A stretch of 32,608 nt of DNA from assembly GCA_964436345.1 (NCBI GenBank), contig CAYTCC010000006.1:1-32608 (forward strand), written 5' to 3'. Both the position numbers and the translations under genes were made by a program. Of the stretch, positions 16,521-25,167 are shown one piece after another. The notes under the pieces were generated by a model. That model was not told where the DNA came from, did no database searches, and saw only the letters and a list, made by a program, of their open reading frames with translations. The first letter of the stretch is position 1. Each line of letters begins with the position of its first letter. The stretch comes from GCA-002694895 sp964436345. Its GTDB lineage: Bacteria > Chloroflexota > Dehalococcoidia > Lucifugimonadales > GCA-002694895.

Positions 16521-17600
16521 ATGCAAAAGAAATTACATCACAAATTCCATACTAAATTAATTTCATATGATCAATTTATGGAATACAAATTATATGATAA
16601 AAACGACGGATATTATTCTGCAAAAAATCAAGAATTGTGGGGGACTGATTATGTAACTTCTCCCATAACTCATTCTGCTTTTGGTTTTCTGATTGCAAAA
16701 TATATATATGCAGTTTGGATTTCTATGAATTCACCTAATACTTTTTCATTAATAGAAATAGGAGGAGGTAATTTAAATTTTATAAATAATATATTTGACG
16801 GAATTCGTGATCTGTCACCTAAATTTGCTGATTTATTAAATATAGTTGTTATTGATCGTAATTTTAAAAACAATTTGGAAAGACATAAAAATATACAATT
16901 AATTAATAGTGATAGTTTTAATTTAAAAAATATTACTGGTGTTATTATTTCAAATGAATTATTTGATGCCTTGCCATTTAAAAGATTGATAAATAAAAAA
17001 GATAAATTCTATGAAATATTTGCAAATTATTGTAATGATTTTGAAGAACAAGAATTAGAAATTAAATATAATCCTTTTTATAAATATTCTGAAGACATAT
17101 ATTCAATACCTGGAAAAGTTTTTGCTTATTCCCCGTTGCAAAAACAAATCATAAAAGATATTGGTGATGGAATGGAAAGTGGTGTAGTTTTGTCTATAGA
17201 TTATGGATATTTTTTTAATGATTTAAAAAAGAATAAAAATTTGATCACTGATGCAAGGATAATTAAAAAACAAAATATAGTTAATAATATCTATTCTGAA
17301 GATTTAGTAGATATAAGTTCGTTTGTAAATTTTAATTTGTTAATCGATTGGTTTACAGAATTTGGTTTTGATTTTATGTTTTCAGATAAACAATCAAAAT
17401 TTTTACAGGATTTAGATATTGTGAATTTTACAAAATCTTATTTGAAAAATTCTGTAAATATGGCTGAAGCATTAAAATACATAAGAACATTGGAAGATTT
17501 GATTGATGATAATATTTTTGGGGATTATATTGTTTTAGGAGTATCAAAAGGATTAAATAATTTTAATCATAATTCATTATTAAATAAATTAATTTATTAA
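16521..17600 (+). CDS. SAM-dependent methyltransferase, MidA/NDUFAF7 family
   Basis: A 359-aa protein with the family order: ISYDQFMEYKLYDKNDGYYS at about 14-33, a TSP motif (DYVTSP), the SAM loop IEIGGGNL (family norm ExGxGxG), ISNELFDALPFKR, and SIDYGY, with DISSFVNFNLLIDW in the C-terminal half. The mitochondrial member NDUFAF7 methylates an arginine of the complex I subunit NDUFS2 during assembly. The target of bacterial members is not established. It lies 34 bp after citrate synthase and near ATP synthase and rex, which fits a respiratory role. Its stop overlaps the gcvPB stop by 4 bp in convergent orientation. The sequence is rather diverged (Asn/Ile/Lys-rich), but the motif order is convincing. 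Confidence 0.78.
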   Translation: MQKKLHHKFHTKLISYDQFMEYKLYDKNDGYYSAKNQELWGTDYVTSPITHSAFGFLIAKYIYAVWISMNSPNTFSLIEIGGGNLNFINNIFDGIRDLSPKFADLLNIVVIDRNFKNNLERHKNIQLINSDSFNLKNITGVIISNELFDALPFKRLINKKDKFYEIFANYCNDFEEQELEIKYNPFYKYSEDIYSIPGKVFAYSPLQKQIIKDIGDGMESGVVLSIDYGYFFNDLKKNKNLITDARIIKKQNIVNNIYSEDLVDISSFVNFNLLIDWFTEFGFDFMFSDKQSKFLQDLDIVNFTKSYLKNSVNMAEALKYIRTLEDLIDDNIFGDYIVLGVSKGLNNFNHNSLLNKLIY

Positions 17601-19066
17601 TTTGATTCTTCTATTGTATTTCTCCAATTTAATTTTGGATTTCTAGCAGCAAGAGCTTCATTTAATCTTGTGTTAGGGGTGTTATGTGGTGCATTGTGTA
17701 ATAAATCTGGGTTAGTCTTGGCTTCTTCGCATATGACTTTGATAACTTCTATGAATTCATCAAGTGTTTCTTTTGATTCAGTTTCAGTAGGTTCTACTAG
17801 TAAAGCTTCATCTACTGTTAAAGGAAAATACATGGTAGGTGGGTGGATGTCATAATCAATTAATCTTTTTGCTATATCAAGGGCGTTTACCCCATATTTT
17901 TCTTTTATAGTTTTAGCAGAAAAAACTACTTCATGACTACATATTCGGTCGTAAGGTAAGTCTAATGTGTCTTTTAATTTGATTCTTAAATAGTTAGCAT
18001 TAATAACAGCGTCTTCGCTAATATTATTTATACCTTCTTTACCTAAGGTTCTAATATAAGAATAAGCTCGTACTAAAGCGCCAAAATTACCATGAAAAGC
18101 CCCCATTTTTCCTATAGATTTTTGAGGTTTAGAAAGATCAAATTTATTAGTTTTATTTTTTGTAACAATTGGGTCGGGAAGGAAATCGACTAATTTATCA
18201 TTTACCATTACAGCCCCTGCTCCTGGCCCTCCACCTCCATGAGGTTGAGTGAATGTTTTATGAAGATTGGAATGGACAACATCAAAACCAATTTCTCCGG
18301 GCTTAACTTTACCTAATATGGCATTAAGGTTTGCTCCATCACCATAAATTAAACCACCATTAGAATTGATTATGTTTACCACTTCAATGATATTTGTGTC
18401 AAATAATCCCAATGTGCTTGGTTGGGTTAACATTAATCCTGCAGTAGAATCATCAACAACATTTTTTAGAGCTTCCAAATTAGTATTGCCATTATTGTCT
18501 GTAGGGATGCTGATAACTTCAAAGCCAGCCATAACTGCTGATGCAGGGTTTGTTCCATGAGCACTATCTGGAATGATGACTTTTTTTCGTTTAAAATCCT
18601 CTCTATTTACATGGTAAGCTCTTATCATTAGCATTCCTGCTAGTTCTGCCTCAGCTCCAGCCATAGGCGCAAGAGAAGTAGCTGACATACCTGTTATTTC
18701 TGCTAAAATGTTTTGCAGATCAAACATTATTTCTAATGCTCCTTGGATAGTATCAATGTTTTGGAGTGGGTGTATATCATTAAAACCAGGAAACCCAGCA
18801 ATATCATCATTTAGTTTGGGATTGTATTTCATTGTGCAACTTCCTAAAGGGTAAAAGTTATGATCAATTGAAAAATTCATTTGACTAATTGATGAAAAAT
18901 ACCTCACAATTTCATTTTCTGATACTTGAGGCATTTCTAAATTTTTTCTTAGAAATTTTTTATTTGGTAATGGTTGAAGTGGGACATCTATTGAAGGCAT
19001 CGTAGTACCTACTTTCCCATCTGCACTTCTGTCCATTAATAATTTGCGTGTATTTGTATTATTCAT
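17597..19066 (-). CDS. gcvPB: Glycine dehydrogenase (P protein), subunit 2
   Basis: C-terminal half of the two-gene form of the glycine-cleavage decarboxylase, 489 aa. It carries the PLP lysine in NLHKTFTQPHGGGGPG (K270) and typical blocks FYPLGSCTMKYNPK, AGAEAELAGMLMIRAYH and PDSAHGTNPASA. With GcvPA it decarboxylates glycine and loads the aminomethyl group onto lipoyl-GcvH. It is the last gene of the gcv set, 5 bp after gcvPA. The two-subunit P protein is common in Firmicutes, Chloroflexota, Thermus and archaea. It ends convergently with a 4-bp overlap on the methyltransferase gene. Confidence 0.95.
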   Translation of the reverse strand: MNNTNTRKLLMDRSADGKVGTTMPSIDVPLQPLPNKKFLRKNLEMPQVSENEIVRYFSSISQMNFSIDHNFYPLGSCTMKYNPKLNDDIAGFPGFNDIHPLQNIDTIQGALEIMFDLQNILAEITGMSATSLAPMAGAEAELAGMLMIRAYHVNREDFKRKKVIIPDSAHGTNPASAVMAGFEVISIPTDNNGNTNLEALKNVVDDSTAGLMLTQPSTLGLFDTNIIEVVNIINSNGGLIYGDGANLNAILGKVKPGEIGFDVVHSNLHKTFTQPHGGGGPGAGAVMVNDKLVDFLPDPIVTKNKTNKFDLSKPQKSIGKMGAFHGNFGALVRAYSYIRTLGKEGINNISEDAVINANYLRIKLKDTLDLPYDRICSHEVVFSAKTIKEKYGVNALDIAKRLIDYDIHPPTMYFPLTVDEALLVEPTETESKETLDEFIEVIKVICEEAKTNPDLLHNAPHNTPNTRLNEALAARNPKLNWRNTIEESN

Positions 19067-19071
19067 AAAGT

Positions 19072-20391
19072 TTATACCTGAGAGAGTATTGTAATTAAAT
19101 TATCAATTTCTTCTTTTGAATTCATTTCAGTAATAGCTAATAGCATGCTATTTTCAATGAAGTTAGAGACATCATATCCACCAATTATTTTGTTTTTATG
19201 CAGGTGTTCATTTAATTCTTTAATAGGGATAGGGGATGATATGGTGAATTCTTTGAAAAAATTATTTGTTTGTACTTTAAAACCGGGTAAATTGTTAATT
19301 TTTTCTGCTGCATAATGAGATTTATGATAACAAAGTTCGGATAGATATTTTAAACCCTTTTTCCCTTGTAATGCCATATATACAGTAGACATTAATGCAA
19401 TTAATCCAACAGAAGTACAAATATTTGAAGTCGCCCTTTCTCTTTTAATATGTTGCTCTCTTGTTTGCAGGGTTAATACATATCCTTTTTTATTATTGGA
19501 ATCTACAGTTTCGCCAACAATTCTTCCGGGCAATTGCCTTACATAATTTTTTTTGCAAGCAAACAGTCCTGCATATGGGCCTCCATATGCAAGTGATACC
19601 CCAAATGGTTGCCCTTCAGCTACCACAATATCAGCATTGTAATGAGAAGGAGTCTGATACATGCTTAAAAACATTGGTTCTGATATTGCTATTAATAGAG
19701 CATTATTTTTGTTTGACAAAATCTTTAATTGTTCAATATCAGAAATTTCTCCTAAAAAATTAGGTTGTTGTATAACGTAGCATGCTGGCTCATCATCATC
19801 GTCATTTAGGATAGTTTCTATATTGTTGTAAGATATTTCAATCCCTATTGCCTGGGTAAGTGTTTTGATAACATCTATATAAAGAGGAGATACAGCTCCA
19901 ACAATTTCTACTTTAAATTTTTTATTAATTCTACATGCCATTAAAACTGCTTCTGCAGCACTAGTTGCGCCATCGTACATTCCCGCATTTGCAACTTCCA
20001 TATCAGTTAATTCACATACCATACTCTGAAATTCAAAATGCGCTTGAAGTGTACCCTGAGAAACTTCTGGTTGGTATGGAGTATATGAAGTCATAAATTC
20101 GCTTCTTGATGTGATTTGCTTAACTACACTAGGTATGAAATGCCTATACGCTCCTGCACCTAAAAATGAGCTGTATTCACCAGGTATTGAATTTTTATTC
20201 GCTATTTTAGATAATTCATTTTTCAGATCTAATTCTGAAGTGGGTGAAGGTAAATTTAAATCTGGAAATCTGAATTTTTTAGGAATATCAGAAAATAGGT
20301 CTTTGTACGAATCAAAACCTATATCAGATAACATTTCTTTTTTTATTTTTGGTGTATTTGGGGTGTAAGTAGATTGATATTGATTATCCAT
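19072..20391 (-). CDS. gcvPA: Glycine dehydrogenase (P protein), subunit 1
   Basis: N-terminal half of the split P protein, 439 aa. Diagnostic stretches are FLGAGAYRHFIPSVV, FMTSYTPYQPEVSQGTLQAHFEFQSM, NAGMYDGATSAAEA, QPFGVSLAYGGPYAG and LPGRIVGETVDSNNKKGYVLTLQTREQHIKRERATSNICT, split here across about residues 78-335. It lacks the PLP lysine, which sits in GcvPB, as expected. The gene follows gcvH by 6 bp. An N-terminal stretch of about 25 residues (YQSTYTPNTPKIKKEML) matches the usual start YIPNTPEDxxxML. Confidence 0.94.
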   Translation of the reverse strand: MDNQYQSTYTPNTPKIKKEMLSDIGFDSYKDLFSDIPKKFRFPDLNLPSPTSELDLKNELSKIANKNSIPGEYSSFLGAGAYRHFIPSVVKQITSRSEFMTSYTPYQPEVSQGTLQAHFEFQSMVCELTDMEVANAGMYDGATSAAEAVLMACRINKKFKVEIVGAVSPLYIDVIKTLTQAIGIEISYNNIETILNDDDDEPACYVIQQPNFLGEISDIEQLKILSNKNNALLIAISEPMFLSMYQTPSHYNADIVVAEGQPFGVSLAYGGPYAGLFACKKNYVRQLPGRIVGETVDSNNKKGYVLTLQTREQHIKRERATSNICTSVGLIALMSTVYMALQGKKGLKYLSELCYHKSHYAAEKINNLPGFKVQTNNFFKEFTISSPIPIKELNEHLHKNKIIGGYDVSNFIENSMLLAITEMNSKEEIDNLITILSQV

Positions 20392-20397
20392 GTTTTT

Positions 20398-20781
20398 TTA
20401 ACTCCCCGCATTTACAAATGACTCATATTCTTTAGCACTCATAAGTTTTTCAAATTCAGAATCATCTGCAATTTTTACTTTTATGAGCCAGCCATCTTCA
20501 AAAGGAGAATTATTTAACAATTCAGGTTCTGTTTCTAGTTTTTCATTAATTTCAATAATTTCCCCACTTATGGGACTGTATATTTCTGAAGCAGCTTTGA
20601 CTGACTCAACTTCACCAAATGTAGAAAACTGAGTAATTTCAGTGCCAGCCTGAGGTAATTCAATAAAAACAATATCGCCTAGGCTTTCTACGGCAAAAGA
20701 TGTTATTCCAATAGTTGCAACTCCATTATTTTCAAGTAACCACTCGTGTTCTTCAGAATATTTTAAATTTTCAGGATACAT
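20398..20781 (-). CDS. gcvH: Glycine cleavage system H protein (lipoyl carrier)
   Basis: A 127-aa carrier that shuttles the aminomethyl group between P, T and L proteins. The lipoylation lysine is in VESVKAASEIYSPISGEI (K62), and KYSEEHEWL near the N-terminus is typical. The ATG lies inside the 3' end of gcvT (11-bp overlap), indicating translational coupling. No lipoate ligase or L protein (dihydrolipoyl dehydrogenase) gene is in the window, so L must be supplied from elsewhere. Confidence 0.95.
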   Translation of the reverse strand: MYPENLKYSEEHEWLLENNGVATIGITSFAVESLGDIVFIELPQAGTEITQFSTFGEVESVKAASEIYSPISGEIIEINEKLETEPELLNNSPFEDGWLIKVKIADDSEFEKLMSAKEYESFVNAGS

Positions 20782-21874
20782 TTACTTGCTCCTTTTTCCT
20801 TTTATAGAATGGTATTTTTGTAATTTTAGCGAGTATATTTTTTGAACGGATTTCAATTGTTATTTCAGAATGAATATCTAGAGATTTATCAGATATATAT
20901 CCTAATCCGATGCTTTTACTTAATGTTGGAGAGTATGACCCGCTTGTTACTTCTCCAATTGTATTATTATTATTGTCTTTAATTATATTGTGAGATCTTG
21001 CAATGTTTCTACCTTGTATTTCAAAACCTATTAATTTTTTTGACAATTCTTGAGATTTAATATTATTTAATGTGTTGTTTATCATATAATTTTCTCGATC
21101 TAATTCTACAAATCTAGATAATTGAGCTTCAAAAGGATTTATTATTTCTGTGATTTCATTACCGTGCAGTGCTAAAGCAGCTTCTAGTCTTAGTACATCT
21201 CTTGCTCCTAGGCCACATTCAGTTGCTCCATTTTTAACTAATATTTCCCAAAAGTTTTGAGAAATATCGTTATCTAAAATTATTTCAAACCCATTTTCTC
21301 CGGTATAACCTGTTCGAGCAATAGTAACATTCTTGCCATTGTATTTTGTTTCTATAAATCTAAATCTTTTAATTTTAGGTAAATCAGGAAATATGTTATT
21401 TAAAATTGCTCTCGATGTTGGGCCTTGCAATGCTATCATGGCTGTATTTTTTGTAACAATATTAATATTAAAATCTAAATTATTAGTATTTTCACGGACC
21501 CATTCATATATTTTGTCTGCATTTGAAGCATTTGGAATTAATAGGAATTTATTATTATTAATTTTATAAACTATAGCATCATCTATGATTCCACCATTTT
21601 GATTACATATTACGTTGTATTTCCCTTGCCCTTCTTCAATCATAAAAGGATTTACACTTAAAATTTTGTCTAATCCTAAAGATGCGTCATTTCCTGATAT
21701 GTAAAATCTCCCCATATGTGAAACATCAAATATTCCGGATTGTGTTCTGACTGCTTTACATTCAGACAGTATAGAAGAATATTGTATTGGCATTTCCCAT
21801 CCAGCAAAAGGTACTAACTTTGCTTTTGAGTCAATATGTGTTTGATGTAAAGAGGTTTTTAATAAATTATCCAT
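20771..21874 (-). CDS. gcvT: Glycine cleavage system T protein (aminomethyltransferase)
   Basis: Transfers the methylene carbon from aminomethyl-lipoyl-GcvH to tetrahydrofolate, releasing ammonia. At 367 aa it is full length, with AKLVPFAGWEMPIQYSS, FDVSHMGRFYISG, and ARTGYTGENGFEII; the family's conserved Asp lies in the folate site near the N-terminal third. ECGLGARDVLRLEA is diagnostic. The start overlaps the upstream aminotransferase by 8 bp, and the end overlaps gcvH by 11 bp, so four genes are tightly coupled. There is no space for a glycine riboswitch. Confidence 0.94.
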   Translation of the reverse strand: MDNLLKTSLHQTHIDSKAKLVPFAGWEMPIQYSSILSECKAVRTQSGIFDVSHMGRFYISGNDASLGLDKILSVNPFMIEEGQGKYNVICNQNGGIIDDAIVYKINNNKFLLIPNASNADKIYEWVRENTNNLDFNINIVTKNTAMIALQGPTSRAILNNIFPDLPKIKRFRFIETKYNGKNVTIARTGYTGENGFEIILDNDISQNFWEILVKNGATECGLGARDVLRLEAALALHGNEITEIINPFEAQLSRFVELDRENYMINNTLNNIKSQELSKKLIGFEIQGRNIARSHNIIKDNNNNTIGEVTSGSYSPTLSKSIGLGYISDKSLDIHSEITIEIRSKNILAKITKIPFYKRKKEQVNVS

Positions 21875-22982
21875 TATTTAATGATTTCATGGTTTCTAAT
21901 ATTGAGTTAATTAGCCAATTTATTTCTTCATCTGAAACAATTCCAAGATGTCCAATTCTAAGTATTTTTCCACTTAGTTTTCCTTGCCCTGTGGAAATAA
22001 TTACTTGGTGTTTATTTTCTAGTATATTTAATAATTCAGAGCAGTTTATATTTTCAGGTACTTTGACCGCTGTTAAAGTATTGGAAGCATAAACTTCGCT
22101 TTTAGGAAATAATTCAAAATTAATTTCTTGTAATTTACTTCTAATTTTATTAGCGGCATCTATATGCCTTTCATAAACTTTTGGCATCGTTTCATCTAGC
22201 AATAATTTTAATGATTTATTAAGAGAATACATTACGCCGATTGCAGGAGTAAATGGTGGCTGTCCTTTTTCTAAATATTTTTTATATTGCGAAATATCAA
22301 AGTAAAATTTTGGACAAGAAGACTTTTGATGAAATTGCCATGCTTTTTCGCTGACAGACATAAATGCAAGTCCAGGAGGTGTAACCCATCCTTTTTGAGA
22401 AGCTGAAATCAAAACATCAATCTCTAATTCATCTGTATTGCATGGCACAGAAGCTACGCTGCTAATACCGTCAACAACATATAATAAAGAATACTTTTTA
22501 GCTAAAAGAGAAATAGCTTTAAGATCGTTCTGAACTCCAGTAGATGTTTCATTATGAGTGATGTAAAGAGCTTTTGAATTTGGATTAGCTATAATAAATT
22601 CTTCAAGAGTATTAATATTAATTATTTCACCTAATTCGAAATTTATATTGTGAACTTCAATATTGTAAGAATTAGCTATTTCTGAAAATCTGTCTCCAAA
22701 CCAACCTACTGAAGCAACAATAATTTCATCATTTTCAGATAAGAAATTTGATATAGATGCTTCCATTACACCTGTTCCGGAGCATGTGAAGATATATAGA
22801 TCATTATTAGTGGCGTATATTTTTTTCAAATTTTTTGTACATTCATCTAAAAGTAGCTTGTAATCGTTTCCCCTGTGATTTATTAAAGGTTTTGATTGCT
22901 CATCTAGTATTTCTTTTGGGACAGGAACAGGCCCAGGTAATCTTAGATTTATTTCGTTAGAATTTGATAAATATTTGTGCAT
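21867..22982 (-). CDS. Class V aminotransferase, probably serine/alanine-glyoxylate aminotransferase
   Basis: PLP enzyme of fold type I, 371 aa. LPGPVPVP at the N-terminus, NHRGNDYK, the FTCSGTGVMEA cofactor loop, THNETSTGV, VDGISS with the PLP-binding Asp, and SASQKGW with the Schiff-base lysine (K197) mark the alanine-glyoxylate / serine-glyoxylate (AGXT-like) group. The product would be glycine. Because it overlaps gcvT by 8 bp, the context suggests it makes glycine from glyoxylate for the cleavage system. Related members act as serine-pyruvate or 2-aminoethylphosphonate transaminases, and the amino donor cannot be read from sequence. It lies 6 bp after tyrS. Confidence 0.83.
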   Translation of the reverse strand: MHKYLSNSNEINLRLPGPVPVPKEILDEQSKPLINHRGNDYKLLLDECTKNLKKIYATNNDLYIFTCSGTGVMEASISNFLSENDEIIVASVGWFGDRFSEIANSYNIEVHNINFELGEIININTLEEFIIANPNSKALYITHNETSTGVQNDLKAISLLAKKYSLLYVVDGISSVASVPCNTDELEIDVLISASQKGWVTPPGLAFMSVSEKAWQFHQKSSCPKFYFDISQYKKYLEKGQPPFTPAIGVMYSLNKSLKLLLDETMPKVYERHIDAANKIRSKLQEINFELFPKSEVYASNTLTAVKVPENINCSELLNILENKHQVIISTGQGKLSGKILRIGHLGIVSDEEINWLINSILETMKSLNNG

Positions 22983-22988
22983 TATAAA

Positions 22989-24179
22989 TTAAAAATTGAT
23001 TTCAATATTTTTTCTTTTTCCAAGGCTAATTTGATATCCATTTTTAAGCTCGGATATACTTATGTCTTCAGAAAGGATTGCTCCGTTTAATTTTACACCA
23101 TTTTGTTTTAGCAATCTTTTAAATTCTGACGCACTTGCAATTAGATTTTTATTAAATAGTATTTTACTTAATTTTTCTTTTGAATTTGTTTTATCAATTT
23201 GAAAGGATATTTTTTCAAATTTAACTTTTTTTTCTTGTACAGATTCTTTGAAATTCTTTTCAGATAAATCAGCGTCATTTTTAGTATGAAATTGTTTTAC
23301 AATTTCATATGCAAGTAATTTTTTGTAATCCATAGGATTAATATTGTTAGAATTTAACCCATTTGTTAATTCTTGAATTATCTTATCTTCTATATCAGTT
23401 AGACATTTCATATATAATTCAATCAGATGATCTGGTATAGACATGATCTTTCCATATATTTCATTTGGATGTTCTGTTATTCCTATATAATTGTTTAAAC
23501 TTTTACTCATTTTCTTTTTCCCGTCTGTACCTGGGATTAATGGAACTAAAAAACATTGTTGGGGTAATTGTCCTTCTTTTTGTTGCAGATCTCTTCCAAC
23601 AAGTAAATTAAATTTTTGATCTGTGCCTCCAAATTCTACATTCGAATTTATTACTACTGAATCATAAGCTTGCAAAAGCGGGTATAGTAATTCTGTAATA
23701 GTAATTGGTTGATTTGTATTAAATCTTTTTGCAAAATCATCTCTGGCTAAGAATTGGGCAATTGTAAATTTGCTTGCCAATGAAATAATATTTTCCAATT
23801 TGAACTTACCATACCATTCTGATTGCCATCTTATTTCTGTCTTTGACTTATTTACAATTTTGAAAAATTGTTTTAAATATGTATCTGCATTATATTTTAC
23901 TTCTTCATAAGTAAGCATTGGCCTTGTTTCAGATCTTCCGCTAGGATCTCCAATTTGAGCAGTCCAATCTGCCACAATTAATACAACTGTATGCCCTATA
24001 TCCTGAAGTTGTCTTAATTTTCTTAATCCTACTGCATGTCCAAGGTGAATATCTGGGGCGCTAGGGTCAAATCCCATTTTTAATCTCAGATTACTATTGT
24101 TATTGAGATTAAAAATAAATTCATCTCTAGGAATTATTTCTTCCACACCTCTGTTTAGAATTTTATTAATATCATCCAT
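22989..24179 (-). CDS. tyrS: Tyrosyl-tRNA synthetase
   Basis: Class I aminoacyl-tRNA synthetase charging tRNA-Tyr, about 396 aa. The HIGH motif is HLGH (about 45-48), KMSKS is intact (about 223-227, in GKKKMSKSLNN), and the C-terminus has an S4 RNA-binding domain (KRLLKQNGVKLNG ... LGKRKNIEI). The DPSAPDIHLGH form is typical of the TyrRS group with a longer insertion. The start is ATG at 24179, which overlaps the ribF stop by 8 bp; an in-frame TTG 6 bp upstream is possible. No T-box leader is present, because it is embedded in the operon. Confidence 0.95.
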   Translation of the reverse strand: MDDINKILNRGVEEIIPRDEFIFNLNNNSNLRLKMGFDPSAPDIHLGHAVGLRKLRQLQDIGHTVVLIVADWTAQIGDPSGRSETRPMLTYEEVKYNADTYLKQFFKIVNKSKTEIRWQSEWYGKFKLENIISLASKFTIAQFLARDDFAKRFNTNQPITITELLYPLLQAYDSVVINSNVEFGGTDQKFNLLVGRDLQQKEGQLPQQCFLVPLIPGTDGKKKMSKSLNNYIGITEHPNEIYGKIMSIPDHLIELYMKCLTDIEDKIIQELTNGLNSNNINPMDYKKLLAYEIVKQFHTKNDADLSEKNFKESVQEKKVKFEKISFQIDKTNSKEKLSKILFNKNLIASASEFKRLLKQNGVKLNGAILSEDISISELKNGYQISLGKRKNIEINF

Positions 24180-25122
24180 TGTCAAAATTATTTTTTATAT
24201 CAATTAAATCTTTTTGCATTTGTTCTTTTAATTTTATAATATCTGAAAAAGTTATTTGATCCCTTATATACTTATGAATTTCAATTGTTAGAGTTTCATT
24301 GTATAAGGATTTAGAGAAATCTACGATATGTACTTCGATACTTAAAGGGTTATTATTTCCAAATGAGGGATTCTTGCCAATACTTAATGCCCCTGTATAT
24401 TTCTTTTTTCCATATTTCACTTTACATGCATAAATACCTTCTGGAGGAATCATTTTTTTTTGATCTATTAATAAATTGGCAGTAGGCATATTGAGATCTT
24501 TTCCTCTGTTTTCTCCTTTTATAACTTTACCGGTTAAATTATAAAAATAACCCAAACATTGGTTTGCTTTAATTATTTGTTTTTGATTAATAAGTTTTTT
24601 TATTAAAGTACTACTAACTATTTGATTTTCACTAATATAAGGTTCAGCGACATGCAATGTATAATCAAAAGTATTTTGCATTTTATTTAAATAATTTATA
24701 TTTCCTTCTTTATTTTTCCCTAATGAAAAATCTGGACCAATTATAAGAGATTTTAAATTTGAAGAAGTGTTTAAATATTCTAGAAAATTATATGCTTTTG
24801 TATTAGCTATTTCATCATTGAATTCAATAAAGAAAATATCATCGATTTTACTATTTGATAATATATTAGTTTTTTCATATTTGGTGGATAAATAATTATT
24901 TGAATCGTTTTTTTTAGTTAAAAAGTGATAGGGAGAATTAGAGAAAGAAATTAAACAAGAATTATGATTATGATTTTTAGCAATTTTAATAGTTTCATTA
25001 ATTAGGTATTGATGCCCTAAGTGTATGCCATCAAATACACCGATTGTCATACTATATCCTGATTTACTTTTAATTATTTTAGATAATTCTGATAAATGAG
25101 TAATTTTATGGATTACTGGCAT
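24172..25122 (-). CDS. ribF: Bifunctional riboflavin kinase / FAD synthetase
   Basis: Converts riboflavin to FMN and FMN to FAD. The N-terminal nucleotidyltransferase domain has MTIGVFDGIHLGHQYLI (about 25-41), with the HxGH motif, IIGPDFSLGKN and SSTLIK. The C-terminal flavokinase domain has GKVIKGENRGKDLNMPTANL and IPPEGIYACKV, then a conserved ALSIGKNPSF. The start was chosen at ATG 25122 because it places the first domain at the usual distance; the frame extends upstream to a TTG at 25155 with no ribosome binding site. The sequence is markedly Asn/Lys/Ile-rich in the linker. The stop overlaps tyrS. Confidence 0.9.
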   Translation of the reverse strand: MPVIHKITHLSELSKIIKSKSGYSMTIGVFDGIHLGHQYLINETIKIAKNHNHNSCLISFSNSPYHFLTKKNDSNNYLSTKYEKTNILSNSKIDDIFFIEFNDEIANTKAYNFLEYLNTSSNLKSLIIGPDFSLGKNKEGNINYLNKMQNTFDYTLHVAEPYISENQIVSSTLIKKLINQKQIIKANQCLGYFYNLTGKVIKGENRGKDLNMPTANLLIDQKKMIPPEGIYACKVKYGKKKYTGALSIGKNPSFGNNNPLSIEVHIVDFSKSLYNETLTIEIHKYIRDQITFSDIIKLKEQMQKDLIDIKNNFDNG

Positions 25123-25167
25123 ATTTAAAATTTCAGTATTTTTTAACAAATACAATTATATCTTTAA

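Noticed and set aside
17670..17855. Short plus-strand frames opposite gcvPB and gcvPA (also 18366-18560, 19461-19763, 20111-20368)
   Set aside because: They are antisense shadows of strongly conserved genes, with no ribosome binding site and no family resemblance.
21787..22092. 101-aa plus-strand frame across gcvT and the aminotransferase
   Set aside because: It is antisense to two well-supported overlapping genes and has no start signal.
22983..25167. Possible T-box before tyrS, FMN riboswitch before ribF, or glycine riboswitch before gcvT
   Set aside because: The genes overlap or are separated by a few bases to about 45 bp, so no leader RNA of the needed size fits.
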